A DNA stretch of 8,277 bases from an uncultured Collinsella sp. (GTDB lineage Bacteria > Actinomycetota > Coriobacteriia > Coriobacteriales > Coriobacteriaceae). The stretch spans positions 1 to 8,277 of the forward strand of contig CATWCP010000044.1 in the NCBI GenBank assembly GCA_958349325.1. The letters run 5' to 3'. The notes beneath the pieces were generated by a model. The model was not told the origin of the DNA, searched no databases, and saw nothing but the letters and a program-made list of their open reading frames with translations. Numbering within the stretch: the first letter of the stretch is position 1; the number at the start of each line of letters is the position of its first letter. Below are positions 5,252 to 8,277 of the stretch, in pieces. A program made the translations under genes and the position numbers.

Positions 5252-5620
5252 ATGAACAAGCATAAGGCGAAGCTGGAAGGCCTCAAGCGTCGTCAGCGTC
5301 GTGTTCGCGGCAAGGTCTCGGGTACCTCCGAGCGTCCGCGTCTTCGCGTGACCCGTACTAACGCCAACATCTATGCCCAGATCATCGACGACAGCAAGGG
5401 CTCCAGCCTGACGCTCGTCTCTGCCTCGACCCTCGAGGCCGAGTTCAAGGGCACCCACACCTCGAACAAGGAGGCTGCGGAGAAGGTCGGTCAGCTCGTT
5501 GGCAAGCGCGCCATCGAGGCCGGCATCACCAAGGTCGCCTTCGATCGCGGTGGCCGTATCTACCATGGCCGCGTCAAGGCCCTCGCCGACGGTGCTCGTG
5601 CCGCCGGTCTCGAGTTCTAG
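5252..5620 (+). CDS. rplR: 50S ribosomal protein L18
   Basis: A 122-residue L18, which binds 5S rRNA together with L5 (rplE, this operon) to form the central protuberance. The basic N-terminal tail (KRRQRRVRGKV, residues 12-22), RPRLRVTRTNANIYAQIIDD (28-47) and the C-terminal FDRGGRIYHGRVKALADGAR (97-116) are highly typical. The ATG start is supported by AGGAG at 5240-5244. The stop codon sits inside the Shine-Dalgarno sequence of rpsE, suggesting coupled translation. Confidence 0.98.
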   Translation: MNKHKAKLEGLKRRQRRVRGKVSGTSERPRLRVTRTNANIYAQIIDDSKGSSLTLVSASTLEAEFKGTHTSNKEAAEKVGQLVGKRAIEAGITKVAFDRGGRIYHGRVKALADGARAAGLEF

Positions 5621-5634
5621 GAGGTATGTAGCAC

Positions 5635-6159
5635 ATGGCTCGTAATCAGAAGCAGCAGCGCGAGGCCTCCGAGTTCGAGGAGCGCGTCGTTTACATCAAC
5701 CGCGTGTCGAAGACCGTCAAGGGTGGTCGTCGCATGAGCCTCGTCGCTCTCGTCGTCGTTGGCGACGGCAAGGGCAACGTCGGCGTTGGCATGGGCAAGT
5801 CCGCTGAGGTGCCCATGGCCATCTCCAAGGCATCTCTCGATGCCAAGAAGAACATGTTCCACGTGCCGGTGACCGAGCAGGGCACCATCCCGCACGAGGT
5901 TCTCGGCCACTTTGGTGCCGGCCGCATCATCATCAAGCCCGCTGTCGAGGGTACCGGCGTTATCGCCGGCGGCGCTGTGCGTCCCCTCTTTGAGCTTGCT
6001 GGCATCAAGAACGTCCTGTCCAAGTCCCTCGGTACCGACAACGGCCTCAACATCATCAAGGCTGCCGTCGAGGGCCTCAAGGAGCTCTCCAGCCCTGAGG
6101 ACGTCGCGGCTCGCCGTGGCCTGACGGTCTCCGAGATGTTCGTCGGTAAGGAGAACTAA
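5635..6159 (+). CDS. rpsE: 30S ribosomal protein S5
   Basis: A 174-residue S5, a small-subunit protein involved in decoding fidelity and the mRNA entry helicase activity, and the protein in which spectinomycin-resistance changes occur. The N-terminal double-stranded-RNA-binding-like domain shows INRVSKTVKGGRRMSLVALV (21-40) and GDGKGNVGVGMGKSAEVP (43-60). The C-terminal domain contains GRIIIKPAVEGTGVIAGGAV (96-115) and LGTDNGLNIIKAAVEGL (132-148). The VSKTVKGGR loop near the spectinomycin site looks wild type. AGGAGGT (5619-5625) precedes the ATG. The next gene, rpmD, follows after 2 nt. Confidence 0.98.
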   Translation: MARNQKQQREASEFEERVVYINRVSKTVKGGRRMSLVALVVVGDGKGNVGVGMGKSAEVPMAISKASLDAKKNMFHVPVTEQGTIPHEVLGHFGAGRIIIKPAVEGTGVIAGGAVRPLFELAGIKNVLSKSLGTDNGLNIIKAAVEGLKELSSPEDVAARRGLTVSEMFVGKEN

Positions 6160-6161
6160 GC

Positions 6162-6344
6162 ATGGCTGACACCATCAAGATCAAGCAGGTCCGCAGCACC
6201 AACGGTTGCAAGCAGGACCAGGTCCGTACTGTCCGTGCCCTCGGTCTCCACAGGATCCGCGAGGTTCGCGAGATTGCTGACAACGAGTCCGTCCGCGGCA
6301 TGATCTTCAAGGTCAAGCACCTTGTCGAGATTGTAGAGGAGTAG
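6162..6344 (+). CDS. rpmD: 50S ribosomal protein L30
   Basis: A 60-residue L30 of the short bacterial type, a peripheral large-subunit protein not present in every bacterium. IKIKQVRSTNGCKQDQVRTV followed by RALGLHRI matches the family's conserved stretch, including the LGL-R turn, and the C-terminus is the usual VKHLVEIVEE. The start ATG lies 2 nt after the rpsE stop, with TAAGGAG (6147-6153) inside the end of rpsE, so translation is probably coupled. Position between rpsE and rplO is the canonical one. Confidence 0.97.
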   Translation: MADTIKIKQVRSTNGCKQDQVRTVRALGLHRIREVREIADNESVRGMIFKVKHLVEIVEE

Positions 6345-6347
6345 CAA

Positions 6348-6797
6348 ATGCAGCTTCACGATCTTACTCCCGCGCCCGGTTCCACCAAGAACCGCAAGCG
6401 CGTCGGCCGTGGCAATTCTTCGGGTCACGGCACCACTTCTGGCCGCGGTCAGAAGGGCCAGGGTTCCCGCTCTGGCGGCACCAAGGGTGCCGGCTTCGAG
6501 GGTGGCCAGACTCCGCTGGCTATGCGCCTGCCCAAGCTTCCGGGCTTCCGTAACCCCCGTCGTATCGAGTACACCGCTGTTAACGTTGAGCGTCTCGAGC
6601 GTAAGTTCGAGGACGGCGCTGTGATCGACGGTGCCGCTCTTAAGGCCGCTCGCATCACCAAGAGCGAGTTCGAGCCCGTCAAGGTGCTCGGCAATGGTGA
6701 GCTCACCAAGAAGTTCACGGTCAAGGTCGACAAGGTCAGCGCTTCTGCGCAGGCCAAGATCGAGGCCGCCGGCGGAAAGGTCGAGCTGCCGTGCTAA
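6348..6797 (+). CDS. rplO: 50S ribosomal protein L15
   Basis: A 149-residue L15, a late-assembling large-subunit protein with a long basic extension buried in 23S rRNA. The N-terminal extension is Gly/Arg/Lys-rich, with KRVGRGNSSGHGTTSGRGQK at 17-36 and RSGG at 41-44, followed by FEGGQTPLAMRLPKLPGF at 50-67. The C-terminal globular domain carries ITKSEFEPVKVLGNGELTKK and the AKIEAAGGKVE signature near the end. The start has AGAGGAG at 6335-6341. Its last codons overlap the start of secY by 7 nt. Confidence 0.98.
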   Translation: MQLHDLTPAPGSTKNRKRVGRGNSSGHGTTSGRGQKGQGSRSGGTKGAGFEGGQTPLAMRLPKLPGFRNPRRIEYTAVNVERLERKFEDGAVIDGAALKAARITKSEFEPVKVLGNGELTKKFTVKVDKVSASAQAKIEAAGGKVELPC

Positions 6798-8077
6798 ATG
6801 GTCTTAAGAATGCTTTCCGCATCAAAGAATTGCGCGAAAAGATTCTTTTTACCATAGCTATGCTCGTCGTGTACCGCATTGGTGCGCACGTTCCTGTGCC
6901 CGGCATTCCCTTCCAGGGGATGCTGGGCCTTTTCTCGACCGATAACAATTCGGTCGCCGCAGGTGCTATGGCCCTCCTGAATCTTTTCTCTGGCGGTGCG
7001 TTGAGCTATGTGTCGGTGTTTTCGCTGGGCATCATGCCTTACATCACCAGCTCGATCATCCTCCAGATGCTCCAGGCCGTCGTGCCTTCCCTGCATGAGC
7101 TTGCCCGCGAGGGCGAGGTCGGTCAGACCAAGATTACGCAGTATTCGCGTTACCTCACCCTGGCTCTGGCAATCCTCAACTCCGTGGGTTACCTCTTCCT
7201 CTTTAAGAGCTTCGGCATCAGCTTCAATGGCGCCGGCGCTCCCGAGATCATCTTCGACCTCATGATCGTCGGTACACTCACCGCGGGCGCCATGCTGATC
7301 ATGTGGATTGGTGAGCTCATCACCCAGCGCGGTATCGGCAATGGCATGTCGCTGATCATCTTCGCGAACATCATGGCCGGTCTGCCGCAGGCGATCTTCT
7401 CCAGCACCGAGGGCAATGCCGGTGGCATCATCACCATGGTGATCATCTGCGCCATCATCCTGCTGGTTATCCCGCTGATTGTTTTCCTTGAGCGCGGCCA
7501 GCGCCGCATCCCGGTCTCCTACGCTAAGCGCGTCGTGGGCCGTCGCATGATGGGTGGCCAGACCACCTACCTGCCCATCAAGGTCAACACCGCGGGTGTC
7601 GTGCCGATCATCTTCGCTTCGGCGCTGCTGTACTTCCCGGCTCAGATTGCCGTGTTCTTCCCCGGCATCGGCTGGATTCAGGCAGTTGCCTCTGCGCTTT
7701 CGCGCGGCTGGCTCAACTGGGTGCTTAACGTTGTCCTCATCGTGTTCTTCGCGTACTTCTACACCTCCATGGTGTTCAACCCCGATGACACGGCCGACAA
7801 CCTTAAGAAGCAGGGCGGCTTTATTCCGGGCGTGCGTCCGGGTAGGGCTACCGCGGCCTACATCAAGAACGCGCTCAACAAGATCACGCTTCCCAGTGCT
7901 GTCTTTTTGGCGCTCATCGCCATCGTGCCTTCGATCATCTTCTCCTTCACGGGTAACCAGCTGATTCAGGCATTTGGCGGCACGTCCATCCTCATCATGG
8001 TCGGCGTCGTGCTCGACACGGTCGATAAGCTCGAAGGCCAGATCAAGATGTATGATTACGATGGATTCTTTAAATAG
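6791..8077 (+). CDS. secY: Protein translocase channel subunit SecY
   Basis: A 428-residue SecY, the central pore of the SecYEG translocon in the cytoplasmic membrane, which exports proteins with SecA or inserts them co-translationally. The typical N-terminus MLNGLKNAFRIKELREKILF is followed by hydrophobic segments compatible with ten membrane helices. Conserved landmarks are YRIGAHVPVPGI (28-39), SLGIMPYITSSIILQML (78-94), GELITQRGIGNGMSLIIFAN (174-193), the basic cytoplasmic loop RGQRRIPVSYAKR (235-247), VNTAGVVPIIFASALL (265-280) and GGFIPGVRPGR (342-352). The GTG start at 6791 overlaps rplO by 7 nt and has GGAAAGG at 6774-6780 upstream. The nearby ATG at 6798 is in another frame. Overlap implies coupled translation with rplO. 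Confidence 0.98.
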   Translation: MLNGLKNAFRIKELREKILFTIAMLVVYRIGAHVPVPGIPFQGMLGLFSTDNNSVAAGAMALLNLFSGGALSYVSVFSLGIMPYITSSIILQMLQAVVPSLHELAREGEVGQTKITQYSRYLTLALAILNSVGYLFLFKSFGISFNGAGAPEIIFDLMIVGTLTAGAMLIMWIGELITQRGIGNGMSLIIFANIMAGLPQAIFSSTEGNAGGIITMVIICAIILLVIPLIVFLERGQRRIPVSYAKRVVGRRMMGGQTTYLPIKVNTAGVVPIIFASALLYFPAQIAVFFPGIGWIQAVASALSRGWLNWVLNVVLIVFFAYFYTSMVFNPDDTADNLKKQGGFIPGVRPGRATAAYIKNALNKITLPSAVFLALIAIVPSIIFSFTGNQLIQAFGGTSILIMVGVVLDTVDKLEGQIKMYDYDGFFK

Positions 8078-8095
8078 GCTAGAGGAGGATTGCTC

Positions 8096-8277
8096 ATGAA
8101 CCTCGTATTGCTCGGAGCTCCGGGTGCCGGTAAGGGCACCGTCGCACAGGAGCTCGTCGCCGAGTTTGGCGTCGCCCACATTTCCACGGGCGACCTGCTG
8201 CGTGCTGCCGTCAAGGGTGGCACCGAGCTTGGTATTCAGGCTAAGAAGTACATGGACGCTGGCGAGCTCGTTCCCGA
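8096..8277 (+). CDS. adk: Adenylate kinase, N-terminal part (cut by window end)
   Basis: Sixty complete codons of adenylate kinase are visible; the gene runs off the window. The enzyme interconverts ATP + AMP and 2 ADP in the cytoplasm. The P-loop GAPGAGKGT is at residues 7-15, and the AMP-binding STGDLLRAAV follows at 30-39, then GTELGIQAKKYMDAGELVP, all typical. One difference from many homologues is V16 where Gln commonly follows the P-loop threonine (KGTQ in E. coli), a mild change. The ATG is supported by GAGGAGG (8082-8088), 18 nt after the secY stop. secY-adk is a common order in Gram-positive bacteria, usually followed by map and infA, which would be expected just downstream. Confidence 0.96.
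   Translation, partial: MNLVLLGAPGAGKGTVAQELVAEFGVAHISTGDLLRAAVKGGTELGIQAKKYMDAGELVP

Noticed and set aside
6798..6800. ATG as the secY start
   Set aside because: It is out of frame with secY. The in-frame GTG at 6791 gives the conserved MLNGLKNAFRIK N-terminus and has a suitable upstream GGAAAGG.
6794..8179. 461-codon open frame on the - strand opposite secY and adk
   Set aside because: It is antisense to secY through its whole length with a charged, His/Asp-rich translation that resembles no protein. Shadow frame.
1..8277. tRNA or rRNA genes, CRISPR array, insertion sequence or toxin-antitoxin pair
   Set aside because: No cloverleaf-like segment, regularly spaced repeats, transposase motif or small paired genes were seen. 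All sizeable gaps are accounted for by the hairpins and promoter region described.

Overview
The window has two unrelated halves. The high GC content, a spc-type ribosomal operon that encodes the short zinc-binding S14 (rpsZ) and runs on through secY into adk, and a linked purine/selenium-molybdenum accessory locus together suggest a Gram-positive high-GC gut anaerobe. My best guess is a Coriobacteriia member such as Collinsella. That placement is inferred from gene content and style, not from a database match.

Left part (1-2954): the edge of a selenium-dependent molybdenum hydroxylase (SDMH) / purine-degradation locus. It begins with the last 84 codons of a dihydropyrimidinase/hydantoinase-family amidohydrolase (+ strand). 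yqeC follows on the - strand, convergent with the hydantoinase. An AT-rich divergent intergenic region (1005-1106) separates yqeC from a two-gene + strand unit of yqeB and an XdhC-family gene, 9 nt apart. YqeB, YqeC and XdhC-like proteins are accessory factors that mature selenium-containing molybdenum hydroxylases (xanthine dehydrogenase type). In E. coli, hyuA-yqeA-yqeB-yqeC lie in the same neighbourhood, so the hydantoinase fits. The hydroxylase itself is outside the window or elsewhere.

Middle (2955-3265): a 311-nt non-coding gap. It starts with a very long near-perfect hairpin (25-bp arms with one mismatch, 17-nt loop) followed by a T-run. After that come an 8-bp tandem repeat, a credible promoter (TGGAAA-17-TATAGT) and a roughly 130-nt leader before rplE.

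Right part (3266-8277): a + strand ribosomal/secretion operon, rplE-rpsZ-rpsH-rplF-rplR-rpsE-rpmD-rplO-secY-adk (adk cut by the window end). The second half is tightly packed (gaps of 14, 2 and 3 nt, then a 7-nt rplO/secY overlap). The first half has three wider gaps, each holding a stem-loop without an adjacent T-run. The usual upstream partners rplN and rplX are absent directly before rplE, so the conserved S10-spc string is broken here and rplE appears to start its own transcription unit. I did not find a wholly novel multi-gene system. The items most worth a second look are the break upstream of rplE, the long palindrome at that junction, and the set of intergenic hairpins in the operon.
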